Positions 25,500 through 38,384 of a stretch of DNA of 64,000 nucleotides are shown piece after piece; the first letter of the stretch is position 1; every line of letters starts with the position of its first letter. The notes beneath the pieces were generated by a model, which was not told the DNA's origin, made no database searches, and saw nothing but the letters and a program-made list of their open reading frames with translations. The stretch is taken from the NCBI GenBank assembly GCA_013397075.1, contig VWZS01002702.1:248324-312323 (forward strand), given 5' to 3'. This stretch comes from Rhabdornis inornatus. Its lineage: Eukaryota; Chordata; Aves; Passeriformes; Rhabdornithidae. The translations under genes and the position numbers were made by a program.

Positions 25500-26190
25500 T
25501 TACAGTGTTATCCATTTTCCACATTAAATAATTTATGTGTTATTTTTGTGTTGCATTGTAACAAAGCCACTGCTTTTTGATCTCTAAGGTGGATGGTGCT
25601 GCTGTTCCTAGAAGCAGAAAGTCTGAAAGCCATAAATGATCACGAGGTGTAACAATGCTCTACTGTACAGATGTTTTACAATAAACCAATGGGACAGAGC
25701 ATTCTGTAAATTTAATGGCACATCACTTAAAACATCATATAATTATGGGATGTAAATTGGAATAAAAATTACACCTTTGCAGGTTAAGTAAAGAATGGCT
25801 AATAAAATTGTAACAGACATACATTATACAGCATGGGGTTCGTAATGAATAATTGGTAGGTTATTAGTGCTTAACAGATTAAGGGTACTTCCATTTATTA
25901 CTGTGCTCCACTAAGGATGAACATTAATTTTTTTTCAAAGCAAATTCACTGGAAACAGACAGTTTAAAATTTATGCTTGTAATGATTGCTACATGGTCCA
26001 TTAAGACCACCTCTAAGTGAGCTTAATTTGTAGCAGACAAATGTACATGTCTACATATTTTTCAACGTAGTTTATGGTGCATCCTGCACAGCTGTGCCCA
26101 ACTGATTAAATCCTCACAAAATTTAAATAGGAAACCCATTACATAGACAGTATTATATCAATTTATCATACACACATTTTCAATTTAACT
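25500..26190. promoter_or_regulatory. Conserved-non-coding-element-like block
   Basis: About 700 bases of high-complexity, AT-rich sequence without simple repeats or transposon words. It contains many homeodomain-type cores (taattatg, aataattgg, cattaatt, cttaattt), a gccataaa word (HOX13/CDX-like), caaccaat-type words (ataaaccaatggg) and aacaatg (SOX-like). This texture is typical of vertebrate developmental enhancers, but composition alone cannot establish conservation. Confidence 0.3.
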
Positions 26191-29100
26191 CTCTAAGTCT
26201 TTGTGCAGGATATTTTCACTGTTTCATTAAATATGTATAGCAAGGCCATTTTCTCTTCTAGTTTGTTTTGCGTTTTTGTTTTCTGGGTTTGTTTGGATCC
26301 TCCTTTTCAGTTCTATCATCAAATAATTAGGAATTTCAGCAAATTGAACATCATCTACAACAATTATCTCAGTAATGATCCTAGATGTGACAGTCACTTA
26401 AAATCCTAAATCAAGAGAGCTCTTACCTAGGGAAAACAAGCAGGGCTGTAACCACGATGTATGGAAAGGTGATTGGTACTAATACCCTCACTTGTCTGTC
26501 TGAACGGATGCTGGACTATGGATATGTCTGGAGAGATAAACATGCTAGATGCTGATAAATGTTGTGATTACAGATGTTTCTCTCCTTTCTTCTGCATTTC
26601 CCATTAGTGAACTCTGGGCATCTCCTGATTTTGTTAAAATCCTTTCTAGAATTCAGAATCTCATTCTGATCTGTCCAGCTTTATCTTGTCTTTAGGTGTT
26701 TTCAGTGTCATATAAACCATAGTTTTGACTTATAGAAATAGGATTAGAAGCATTTGTCCAATTTTAGAGAGAATTTTTTACAGATCAAATTTAGCTGCTC
26801 TGAATTATTTGGAATCCCTCTTATGGTCATAGACTATAGGTTAAAGCTGTTAACTTCACTTGCCCTGAACCCTATGTAAAATAGATGGTATGAACTCCCT
26901 ATCAGTCAAATACTGCTCCACTTGGTTCAGACCCACAGAATTTTCTCTGGATCTGGTAAAAGTCTTGTTCAACACATTCTGTGGTCTGCTAAAGTAAGCC
27001 TCTACATCAGGGCTCGTGTTTATTAAGGTCACTAGAGCCTGCACTGATGGAACACTGCAAAATAAGGGGCAACTTTTGTTTAAGGTGTAGGACTATCTTT
27101 GTTTATCTGAGAATTACAATAGGGAAACAAGATTTTAAAAGAACAAGAATAAATAATTCTTGTTCATTCATGTCTGCATTCCCCTAATTAAATGCCGGAG
27201 ACAGATTCTGTGCTCTTCTACAAACTGAATGAACAAACAGAGCCACAAGGAAGAGCTGACCTCCAAAATCTTCAAGAATTGTCAATTTATTATTAAAAGA
27301 AATGGCTGTTTAAGTACTGCGTTTTTGGTAGGTGGCTCTGTTTTCTTGGTATGTGTATAAAATCAAATCATATGGCCATTTTTTAGCAAACATAGGTATT
27401 TTAGAGAGAAATTTAAAAGATTTGCTAATTTTGCTTTTCTCAGTGGTACAAACAGTAACAGTGACTTATTACCACCTTGTTTTTAATCTATCTTTGAAGC
27501 CATTAAATTATTTTTTCCTCCCCAAAGTTGACTGTCTGTCCCTGTTCCACAGAAATACCAAATCTGGTGGGCACATGAATTAGTTTAAAAACCTTTCAGA
27601 TGACAGAAACTATTTTATATTCTTGTATTTTGAAATTTGTTTCAGTGTGCTAGAATTTTGATTGTACATTAACAAAGGAAATGATTGATCTTTTTTTTTC
27701 CCCTATTAAGATGAAAATGCTGGTAACACTTTGCCTACTTGCATGATTTTTCCATAGGATTTTAATGTGGGTTAGAGCTAGTCCTGATGTTTTTCAGAGC
27801 TTTTCACACACTTGCTTTGCTCAAGCCCCTTGCTTGGACTTCTCATTTCACTTATTTTCCTTCTAAAAGGCCAAGTAATCTCTGGGAAGGAAAAATCTGG
27901 GGAGGATTCCCAAGTAAGAACACGAAGACAGTGCCCATCTGTTCTTCCAAACATCAGCTTTGGCATAAATACAAGAGCAGGCAGAGCTACATCATCCTTG
28001 GAATGTAGTGGGGAATAAACTTCCCAAATCTTGGGGGGAGAGAGGAAATGTTTTAGGACATTTTAAGAGAAAGGAAGACGTCTTTCAAGTGAGAATGTGG
28101 AGTAAGAAGAAAACATTGTTTAAATGCTGAGGAATTATTTCATTATTGCAAGCACTCAGGTGCTCTGGGGGCAGACCCCACACCTACAGTCAGTGCTGCT
28201 GCCTTTGGGTGGGGATTAAAAATACTGGGGGAGCCACATCTCTCTTGTAAAATAGGAAAGTGCATCTCTGAATAAGGCCTATGAATGTGAAACTATGGAC
28301 TTACTGTCTTAGAAGATTAGAGAAATGCTTAGGAACAGAGAAGTCAACCCATGGGAAAAAATGTCCTAGTTATTAGTTTCTGTTCAAACATCACACAGAT
28401 AAAGAAGCTGGCTGAGCTGGACAGCTCTTGAACAAGCCATAGGCAAGGTCAGTTTGTAGAGACCTCTGTGAGGATTTGAACATCAAGATGTGTGCCCCAG
28501 TTCATTCAGAGACAGCTGTTACAGAGTTCAGTTTTGTCAGTAGGAATCAGTTGTGACCAGTAAAGTGCTGTCTCCGTGGTCTGGGCCATAGGTGGGTTCC
28601 TCAAAACATTAAAACAATTGTCATCACAGGTGTGGGAATAATTTTGCAATTGTATGTGATATTAGTTCTATATTTCAGGGAGAGAATGTTTTAAAGGATA
28701 AAGAATTATAGGCAATAAATTGCTTTCAAGTAGAGTCTAAAAGAGGAATATTAACCAGGAATATTAGTGACTATCCAGTATCCAGTGATATTTTTTTTTC
28801 ATGGAAGCACAAAATTATTTCTTTCAGCTTGGCATGATTTTTTTTTGAGCCTTGCTTGTGATGTCAAGGAATTGTTATCTATGAGATTCTAGTGTATATA
28901 TACTCACTCACTTCATCTGCATAAAAAAGATATTTGTGCTTGTGAAGAAACTGTTCTTTGCATGCTTAATGGGTAAACATTTCAGCAGAAGCGTTTATTC
29001 AAAAAGGCAAAACGGTGCAACTGTATGAACCTGAGGAGGTTTGTGTCACAATCTGTTATCTTGAAACCCTACCAAGACAAACTTACTTCAGGGGAGTCTG

Positions 29101-30820
29101 TTTTATTTTGCTGCTGGCTGCAGAATGATTAGTTGCAGTATAATCTTATAGAGAGCTGGTTGCTGATTAAAATAAAATTAGACTTCTCCCTTTCAGAGTA
29201 ATCTTCTTCACATTTTAATTTTTGAGGAATAGCTAAAGTATTAATACAATATTGATAAATAACCATTACACTTGAAATTATTAAGGTAGCTAATTATAGG
29301 TATCTAAGAATCTACCAGCCCTTTAGTCTAAGGTTAACTTTTTGCAATAAATAGATGTATGAAAAAGACAAGCTAGCTGCCTATGAGAACACAGAGGACT
29401 ATAGAATGATTTCTGGAGTATTTCCAGAGCAATGGAAGAATAATTGGTAACTGGTTTGCAAGCAGGAAAGTGACCCTTAATCTAGTGGAGATATTGAATG
29501 CAAAAACATTTTGGATACAAATTATGTTAAGTGCTTAAATATTTCAATTCTTGGGTGCTCGGCTGAACCATAGCCCCAATTCCAGCTTAGCTCAACCTTT
29601 ATAGTTTAAATAAATTTATCAAAGTATGGCCAATTCAGAATGCAGTTTAAGGTGAGACTGCAGCCCCAGCAGAATCAGAGGTAGGACCCTGCCTTAAAGC
29701 TGAGCTGAACAGTTCAAGCAAATTCAGTAAACTAGAAAAAATTTATGTGCCAATTAAAATAAATATAGAAAATATTTCTGCGAGAGAAAGGGACAAATGC
29801 AGTTAACAGTAGTTCTTAACAGGTTTTTTCAATAGGGATATTTTTTATCCTCCAAATGAAAACCAATTAAAATATATTCACGACAGAAGCTGACCTTCCT
29901 GAAAATACATTTTGTCCTCAGAAGCAGGAGGTTTGATAATCATATACTTACCACAGCACACATAAAATACCTGGCTTGGAAAGCCCAATGAATCATGTTT
30001 AATTAAACTTTGCTTCAATTGAGTTGACTTGTAGTCAAATTGGAAAGGATTTTCATGTTTTAACAACAACAGAAAAAGTCTTCAAATTATAGAAATATGC
30101 AAATATTGCATCACTGCTCTAGAGGAGCTTCATGAAGCTGTGATTAGGACTATTTAAGATTTTGGTGGCTTTGTAGTTCTTTATGGTATATGCTAATGTT
30201 TGTGGTTTATAGCATATTGCATTAACTGGAGGTGTCATGAGTTGTATTCTTTGGGCCCCCTGTGTGTCACATGACTTCTGATTATTCTACAGTTTTTCTT
30301 TTCCTTTCAAAGTATATTTATCTTTTTTAAACCACAACTAATACATTATGTGCCCAAACATTTCAAGTACTGCTCACATATGGGAAATATGAAATGTTTT
30401 CACATTTCACTCTGCAATGTGATACTAAACAGATTTAACACAGATTTAATACAAATGTAATAAAACTAAGTTCCTCTAAATGTAAGTCTCCATAGAATAT
30501 GAATTATTTTTATTTAGATTGAAAACTGAAAAAAGTCACAGTTTTTTCTGTATTGCTCAGCTGTTCTCTGTTTGTTTCCAAATCCTTCTTTAGAAGCCTT
30601 TTTTTTTTGCCCTGAGACTTAGTGATTGTCTCTCCTTTGATTTATTTCTTTCTTAATCATTGTCCCACATTGTGTGTGCCTGCAAGTATTAGTGAGCTGC
30701 TTGGAGTGGATCCCCGTCTGTCTCTTTTAGGGGCTCTTTACCACTGTGTGCCAACTGTTTTGCCCTCTGTTTTGGCCTTGTGTAAAAAGCACAATGCAGA
30801 AAATACTTTGGATATGCAGT

Positions 30821-30844
30821 GTGCATAAACACAGTGCATAAACA
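30821..30844 (+). repeat. Short tandem duplication, 13-base unit
   Basis: gtgcataaacaca is immediately followed by gtgcataaaca. It is a two-copy local duplication. Confidence 0.75.
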
Positions 30845-33800
30845 GGGCTGAAGAAGGTGATCCATGATACCTCTCTGGCTGAGCAGGGAGCTGTCCCACT
30901 GGGAGTAATTTTGTGATGTTGCCATGCTCTGGAGGATGTTTCTCTTTCTTTACAAGTTCTTGGGTCACAAAAAAATGCACAGAGCCGGTGGGTTGCTGTG
31001 CAAGACAAAGCAGAAGGGAGAAGAATGAAGTGTTGGCTGGGTGGCAGTGGAAGGGAAATGCTTACAGGTCCTAAACTTGTGAATTATTTACATTTGGACA
31101 AAAACCACCACTCAGTGTTAAAGGTCTGGTTCCAATATTGCCCTTTGAATTTATCAGCTTCCATTTCCTAATTTCCAGTGACTGTGAGCTGTGGAAGTTT
31201 ATGGACTTAGATGCTGGCACTTACAGACCCCAGCAACTTCTGGACACCTGCCAGCTGCTGGGCAGGTTCTGTTCTGAATAAGTGAATCCATGCAGTGGAG
31301 CAGAGCAGAGGGGCTGGTTCTGCCTGCTCCATTGGTGCAGGCACACCCAGACACATCCAATCAAAAAATGTTCACTGCTGAAGTCCCTTGTGGCCAGTGT
31401 CATCTTCTAAAGGCTTCTCAGGAGAAGCATATTCTTACCAAGTTCCCTTTGGCAATATGAGCAATTTTTTTCTGCTATGTTTTGTGTCTCATCCTTTGAA
31501 TCATCCTTTAAGGATATGCTCTGAGCTGAAATCCTATTTGCACTATTAACTTTTATTCTGTAATAATTTGTTTAAAAACATCAGATAGTCTCTAAATAGA
31601 TGTTTTTTAATGTTTTGTAAAAAATAATAAATTCTGTTCCTATTAAGTCAGGATTCTGCAGCCTCTGCAACGTAACCTTGACATTTCAAAACTGTTTAAA
31701 AGACCTTGCAGAGCCTTCCTGATAGATTGAAGAGTTTATTGTTTTATCAAAGGATACACTCAGAGGAACTGCTGATTTTTTATTCAAGTGCTAATGTCTT
31801 AACCCTACTTGCACCTCAGATGTGAGTTCTGTATAAATGTATAATAAATAGATAGTGTATATAACTATATTTATATTCTTCAGAAACAAAAATGGCTTGT
31901 AAAATCTAATTAGCTTTTTCTTTTCATTCTGCCTGATTAGTTTCAATTATTTGATTTTGAATCCATTGTTTTCGCTGATTAATTTTGTAGTGTAAGTATT
32001 GAAGTCTAATGTAGTTGTCTGAATAAGCAATCTGTTTGGAAGTGGAAGGTCACTGATACTGCTTAGTCGGGCTATTTTCTGTATGCAGTTCAGATGGCAC
32101 CCAGGGTAGTGAAAAGTTAATGAAAGCACCCAAAATCTTATGAGAAGAGCTCAAATGAATTTGTGCTGGCATATATGAGCTTGTTAGCCCATGGACAGAC
32201 TCAGTCCTTCAGCTCAGTATTTATTTAATCCAGACAGAAATCACACTGCCTGTGGAACTTAGCAAGGAGGAGGCATTTTTCTCAATTTCCTTTTACCTGG
32301 GTATATGGCATTTCTATCTTTTCTACCAAACACAAATTTAGCTTGTTATAACACCCTCCATGAGCAGTGATGGAGCCCCACTAAAATATATCTTCTGACT
32401 CAAAGTTTAACACTCTGCTTCTACTGCTGTAGCCAATATGTTGCTGTGAAAACTCTTGGTGAGTACTTATCCAGAATTATTGAAGGACTCGACCTTCTTC
32501 TGTGAAGTATTAGCAGCATTACTGAGTTCTTTTTTAATAGTGTTTTTTGTTATCTCTGCCCTTCTAAGTCACTTCTTCCAAATGTTATAGCTTGTTAGTT
32601 TATATATTATTTCCATTGCAATTATGGCAAGAACAGGAAAGGATTTTTACCATTTTAGCACATTGTCACCATGCATCATTTTTAGATCCTCATTTCTCCT
32701 TATTAGAGGTTCTTTAAGCCCTCAGCTCTCACTGAGTATCAAAGCATGCTTATGATACAAAGTACCTAAAGTTTATGGAAGGTTGATGTTGTGTTGGTGA
32801 CAGTCTGCAGTGTTTTATTGGGGTTTGTACGTGTGTGATCTCTTAGATTGGTTAAGTGTAACATAAATGTACATAAATATCAGACACCTTGCACAGCCTC
32901 TGCTGAAAGGACCTCTGCTGGAATGGCTGTGCCAGAATATGTGAGATTTCTGCCTGGTATCCCTCACCTCCAGTGTGGTGCCACTTTTTACTGGAGTTTT
33001 CTTCCCCTGGCACAGAACAAATAGGACATAATGGAATGTGTGAGGTGAGTTGCCTTGGTTGTCTGAGGAGAACTTGGGGATCTTTAAAAACCCCCAAACT
33101 ATTGGAAGATAAAATGATGAAAATTATTGACGGAGCCCTGAGAAGATTATCCTAAAGAAAACAGTGTGATTTTCCTCATTTATTTCAATTTTCATTTTAC
33201 TTATGTTCTGCTTGGTGGCTGTGTGGTCTCTGTGTGTATTACCCAAGCATATCAAAATCACAATAATTGAAATAAGGTCAGCTGGCCAGAGGATAAATCA
33301 GCCTTTGCAAAGCATTGACAGGAACCTGGTCCCTACAAGCGTTCATGTGGCTTCAATGTTCTTGGAGCTGATGTGACATCATTTTTAGTCTGAAAGAAAG
33401 ACATATGGATTAAAATTGTAAACTCAAACATTAGGAGAGACTGGTTCAGGATGTGTGGTTTCAGAGCCCTCTAGAGCAATCTGTGATACAAAATATCTTT
33501 CTATACTATTCAATCATATTTAGTTTTCAAAAATGCTATAGTGGTTCATTTACATTTTAGGACATTTAAAATGTTTTGAAAATATTATAAAATTTAAATA
33601 TAAAATAAGTATAATAAAAGTTGATTACTGTCACTCTGGACCAATTCTGTCCAATTTCCCTGAAAAAGATGTCCATAGGCCATTGTCAGTGGATTTCCTG
33701 GTATATAATTAAAAGCAAAATGTGGCCATTGAATTCCCCAAACAGCAATAAAAATAGTGAACTCTGAAGAGTATGTATTTGGGGTATGAATAGTTGATTT

Positions 33801-34984
33801 TTCTTTTCAATTGGGTTTATAAGACTGTTGTTAGTAGTGTCATTTCTTTTTTCACTGCATCCTTGAGAGAGTGGGTGTTTGCAGATGCACTATTACGAGA
33901 GCTACTTATTGTAATATCCTTTCTGAGTAAAGGCAGGCAGCCTGTGCTAATTGCTTTACAGAGACACTCTGCAATGTAATATAAAACGTCACTTCAGCCC
34001 TGTTCATAAAGACCTGAGTTTCCAAATGTTCAGTGCATTACAATAAGTTTTGGGTTGGGCTAAATTGCACTATTGATTTTTTTGTAATTAGGTTTTAATG
34101 AATTGTATTCACTGAAGTTTACATTTGTCGAGGGACTTCAAAGATTGGATTGTGATCATTTAATTCCCTTTATTTATTTTTTTGTGTGTATCTAACCGTA
34201 GAGACCTCCTGGAAATATTTTCTAGGTATCAGTAGTTTTGTGTTACCTTCTTTAAAGTCCAGCATCTACTTTTCTGCAGTATAGTATTAATAAAATATGT
34301 AAGATTATAGGAATTTGGTTTTTCCATGAGCTGTTGAAGTATTCCACATCTTAGAAATTTATGTTTTCTCACTGTTTGCTCCCCTGCATCTTTTGGATTA
34401 AACTGCTTGACTGAAACTGGTCAATAGGGGTTTTGTTGGACTTTTGTTCTTTTATGGTAGCTTCTATTTGGATTAATCTTTATCACTGGGCACTGAAAAG
34501 CTGTTTTTCCTTGTTAATACTTAATCAAATAGCATGGCAGCAGATAATCCCCTGTTCTGATTTAGTAACACACACTGTGTTCCAGGAGATTTTCTTATGC
34601 TGTTTTATTAAATTATGTGCTTTTGTAAGAGAAACACATGTTCTACACCAGTCCCAAAATGCTGATTTAATGATGCTGATACAGCCTCGTTTATTCTTGA
34701 AGGGTCAGGGTCTCTGCTGTAACTTTGCATTTATGATCAATTTCACCCTCCTTTTATCTGAAGTAGTTAGGCAGTTTAAAACTCCCTAAATGATTAGGGA
34801 TTAGGAAATTAGAGATTCTGTATACCAATATGTGAGAGTTTCCTTTCTCTTCCTTATGCTAATTACTGGATTTCTCCCATGCTGGACAGTGGTCCTGAAT
34901 AATTTTGCTGAGTGTAGTCGTGGTTCAGGAGGGTTTTCCTGTGGGCTGAGGCCAGGCTGGATGGGTCAGTGATCCCTTCAGGGC

Positions 34985-35001
34985 AGGACAGGACAGGACA
35001 G
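34985..35001 (+). repeat. (GGACA)n short tandem repeat
   Basis: Three perfect copies of ggaca within gcaggacaggacaggacagc. It is a short microsatellite. Confidence 0.8.
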
Positions 35002-35369
35002 CATCACCTCTGCTCTTTGTCAGGGGTGTGGGCACTTTGACTGGGCCTTCTCTCATCATGTGATTACAGCTTATCCCAAACGCTTGTTCTTCCAGCTGCA
35101 GCACCAGTTCTCTGCCCATGAAATAACATTATTCAGCCATCCATGTGTCCTGTCTGCCAGCTCCAAGTAGAGGTGCTGCTCTCGGTCTGCCCAGCCCAGG
35201 AGCAGCCTGGCAGTGTTAGGGATAAAGCAAAGCTAAAGCATCCTGAAGGGATGTGACATATTAGCTTGACTTAGCTCCATACCTTTTGGATTGGAATTTT
35301 GGGATGTAAAACTGGTTTGCAATACAGAGAAATTGATGTACAAGTGGCTGGGTAGAAGGACCTTCATGA

Positions 35370-35430
35370 TTTCTTTGATGCTGACCTACTCTGTGACATT
35401 GAGTAAATAAGTCACTAAATCTTGCTTTTG
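35370..35430 (+). repeat. Possible MIR-like SINE core remnant
   Basis: The words gacctactctgtgacattga and gtaaataagtcactaaatct resemble the conserved MIR core, in which a 'tgtgaccttgggcaagtcacttaacc' string occurs. MIR remnants are known in bird genomes. The match is short and diverged. Confidence 0.3.
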
Positions 35431-36050
35431 TTCTTCTTATATACCCTTATTCTACATCTTATATTCAATTAATATTCAATATTTGAATCTTTCACACCAA
35501 AAAAGCAAATATTTCTTAAAAGACAAAAAGAAAAAAGATTCCAGATTGTGTTTTATTCTGTATGATTTGCACTTGCTTACGTAAGAATAAGTCAAATTAG
35601 ACACAAAAACATTCACAATAATTCTAGATTGATGAAATTCGCAATTTAATTTCAATAGACATGTTAATCTAGAGGATTTTTATCTTTCAAACTAAGTCCT
35701 ATACATACTTTCAGTTTCTTTTTAGACTTAGCCATCCTCCTGGTGAATTTATGCTGCTCTCCTTAGCTGGGAATCTATTAAGTCTTCCAGAGCTATTTGG
35801 ACCTAAGAGCCTGAATTAGACAATCAAAAAAGACACAGAGCTTTTACAACTGTGCCTAAATACTACTTCTAAATTTGTGCACAGCCATTTCCACATAGAA
35901 ATTTGTGCTTTGCACGTGTGACTGCGCAGATTAAAGCCAACAATTTAGGTTTATGGTATGAGTGCACCTGCATGTAAGCTTTTATTTTAAAATTTGGTCA
36001 TGCACAACTTTGCTTTTTAATTATGTTTTCTTTTTTCCTATTTGATGAAG

Positions 36051-36093
36051 ATTTGCATATGCACATATTTGTATATTTTGTGTCTATTTTTAG
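36051..36093 (+). promoter_or_regulatory. Octamer and MEF2-type motif pair
   Basis: ATTTGCAT at 36051-36058 is a perfect POU octamer, and CTATTTTTAG at 36084-36093 matches the canonical MEF2 site CTA(A/T)4TAG. They are 33 bases apart (start to start) in repeat-poor AT-rich DNA. Occupancy is not demonstrable from sequence. Confidence 0.3.
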
Positions 36094-37831
36094 AAAGTGT
36101 GACTGTAAATTGAACTTAAAGAATGGTAGGATACAGTTTGGATGTGTCAAAGTATGTAACTTATGTAAATAAAAACAAGGATAAGTGTCCCAAAGTGAAA
36201 CCCAGGTCTGGCTAAAACGTGGAAAATTTCTTTGCCCTTTGGCTAAGGATGAAAAGAAATTTCAGATCATGAGAATGTGTTCTTTGTGCTTCCTCATGTT
36301 TTCCTCTGGAATACCTTTTCTTTAAATTACAGCTAATCTTGTTATAACTATCAGAATGTTTAATACTTATGTTAATTTCCTCTCTGGCTATGGAGTAGTT
36401 TTGCCAGTAATATTGGTTGCAATCATGGCATGAGAGGCATTTGAACAAAATAGTGATAGACTTTTTATTTGTTGATATATTAGCAGCTGTTTACAAGGAG
36501 TGCTGGTAGCAGTGATTTTTGTTCTTTAGATCATTTTAGTACAATGTTAGCAAGGGTATTTATGAGTCTCTGGGGCAGGAGATGGAGAGAAGAGGAAATA
36601 TTTGGAGACGAAAGCAGATATTTTCAGATGAGCAGCTTCCTTCTTCTTTCTTCTTTGAAATATATCTTTCTATTTTTATAAATTTTCTTTACAGATTCCT
36701 TTCCCTGTGACAGCCTCCTTCAGTTTAAATTCATGCAGTCTAGCAAAGCAATACCAATTAGCTAAAGTCAAGTGAATGGGCTATTTAGAGAAAAAAACAA
36801 AATTACAGATAAACAACTCATTCTTCTCAGTTGCTAAATGAATTTCCAAACAGGCTAACCTTGAGTTTGTATACATATAACTTTTAAACTCCTGAAAACT
36901 ATAAAAATCTGGTGTCTTCAATGAAGTGAAATATGTCAGAATGAAATTGAAGGAAGGATGGAAGTGACAGGAAAACAATGCAACAACAAAAAAGTATGAA
37001 GAAAACCATAATTTTCCAGCAAATAAAATCTAGACATCATAGAATTTAAAAAGTTCTAAATAAGCAAAGTTTACTTACATCATTACCTTGTGTGTTCCTA
37101 TGTTAATACAGAAAAATTATTTACAGCAAATTTCTAAGTGTTTAATCCTTTTAAAAATACCCTAAATGACAGCATTCCACAAGGATGCTTACAAGACTCT
37201 TACATGGTCAGATACATCTAATTATCAGTATCTCCTTTCCAAATTCAGCCTTTGCTCTGTTGCATCCTATTATTCCTATCCCTTGAGCCACATTAAATAG
37301 GTTTTTCTCCCTTTCTTGGGATGTTTGGGCTTAAGACACTTAAGGATACCTATCACTCATCCTTTAGCCTAGTTAAGAAGAGAAAAAGCTGCTCCAGTAG
37401 TAGAAGATGCAGAGATACAGCATTTTTAAACCACTGGATATAGGTTTCCTATACTGCACTGCCATGCTTTTGAATAGTATGTGGTATTAAAATATGCCCT
37501 GTTTTCCTCCTTAATTCTTGATTTAAGTGGATTTTTTAAAATTTGATCTTTTCAATTAACTTATGTTACAATGTTTGGATCAGGCTGGGGATTTTCAAAA
37601 TGTACAAGTTGCCCTGCTTTGTAGGTTAAATATCCTCTTAACTGGTTGGTCATTTCTGCTTGATCCAGTGTCTCCAGGGGACCAGGTCCACCTCATTTCC
37701 AAGCAGCAGATACTAAAATGGTTTTCCGTGAGAAGTGCTGCAGTTATTTACAGCACACACACACTGCTTTGTTGAGGGTATAATTTTCCTGCCATCAGTG
37801 GTTTTTCTTTTTTTCTTTTTCTACCTTCTAG

Positions 37832-37937
37832 TTATCAGTGCTGCTATTTGTCTTGGAACTGCGGTTTTCTGTGAAAGAAAGCCTGGTTTAGTCAAGATAA
37901 GCAACCAAAACCATACTAGATTGTCAGCATTCTTGAG
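37832..37937 (+). other. Exon-like interval with splice signals
   Basis: A strong polypyrimidine tract (tttctttttttctttttcta) ending ccttctag at 37831 precedes a 106-base interval that ends ttgag followed by the donor gtaaga at 37938. The frame beginning at 37834 is open across the whole interval (34 codons, starting ISAAICLGTAVFCERKPGLV). I do not recognise the peptide. The length is typical of a vertebrate internal exon, but such pseudo-exons are common in large introns, and no partner exon was found nearby. Confidence 0.2.
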
Positions 37938-38156
37938 GTAAGAAGGTTGCTTTTATCTTTGACACTTGCTGATGCTCTTCTCTACTTATGTGTTTATACT
38001 CCATGGTGAATTGTCCTTGAGGCCCTCTCCTGTATGAGGACAAGTTCTGCAACTGAAGGCAAACAGCTTCTGCATCACACACATGTGCAGGGATTCCACC
38101 TCCCTGCCACAGTAAATTGCCATGTGTGAATCAAAAGGTTTTCAAAATGACCTTTG

Positions 38157-38325
38157 CAGGCTGCCCAGATTCTTGTGGAATCTCCTTCCCTGGAGATATT
38201 CAAAAGCCAACCAGACACAGTCCTGACTAATGTGCTCTACAGCACCCTGCCCAAGCTGGGAGGTTGGACCAGAGGACCTCCAGTGATATTTTCAAACCTC
38301 ACCCATTTTTGATCCCGTTCTGCAG
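38157..38325 (+). mobile_element. CR1 LINE 3' end
   Basis: The plus-strand order matches the CR1 3' UTR: 'gcaggctgcccagattcttg', 'tggaatctccttccctggag', 'atattcaaaagccaaccaga', 'cacagtcctgactaatgtgc', 'gttggaccagaggacctcca' and then a decayed 'ttcaaacctcaccca'. These correspond to the familiar 'ggttgcccagagaggttgtggagtctccatcc...ggttggactagatgatctccag' block. The copy is diverged, short and 5'-truncated. The terminal octamer microsatellite is not preserved. Confidence 0.85.
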
Positions 38326-38350
38326 CAAGAAAGAACCAATGTCCTTTTTG

Positions 38351-38384
38351 ATAATATTATTATAATTGTTATTATCATTATAAA
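38351..38384. repeat. ATT-rich low-complexity patch
   Basis: Imperfect att/aat trinucleotides (ataatattattataattgtt and onward). It lies about 25 bases beyond the CR1 3' end. Confidence 0.7.

Larger units (their letters stand above)
21429..30820. other. Gene-free AT-rich unique DNA with conserved-element-like stretches
   Basis: No exon or RNA gene was supported. The segment includes a GAGAA pentamer repeat (22283-22304), TA/CA dinucleotides with an inverted repeat (22948-22996), the long inverted repeat at 23231-23310, a GC-richer patch at about 24640-24850, and TAAT-rich, repeat-poor DNA at 25500-26190 and 29110-29330 that reads like conserved non-coding sequence. The T10 at 30599-30608 is a simple tract. 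Open frames are all under 100 codons and featureless. Confidence 0.65.
30845..38156. other. Gene-free unique DNA
   Basis: No gene was supported. It contains a GGACA microsatellite at about 34985-35000 inside a GC-richer patch (34920-35220), a possible MIR-like SINE core near 35370-35430 (tgtgacattgagtaaataag resembles 'tgtgaccttgggcaagt'; weak), an octamer plus MEF2-type motif pair at 36051-36093, and one exon-like interval at 37832-37937. Open frames such as 34433-34789 plus (118 codons) have no recognisable domain. Confidence 0.65.
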
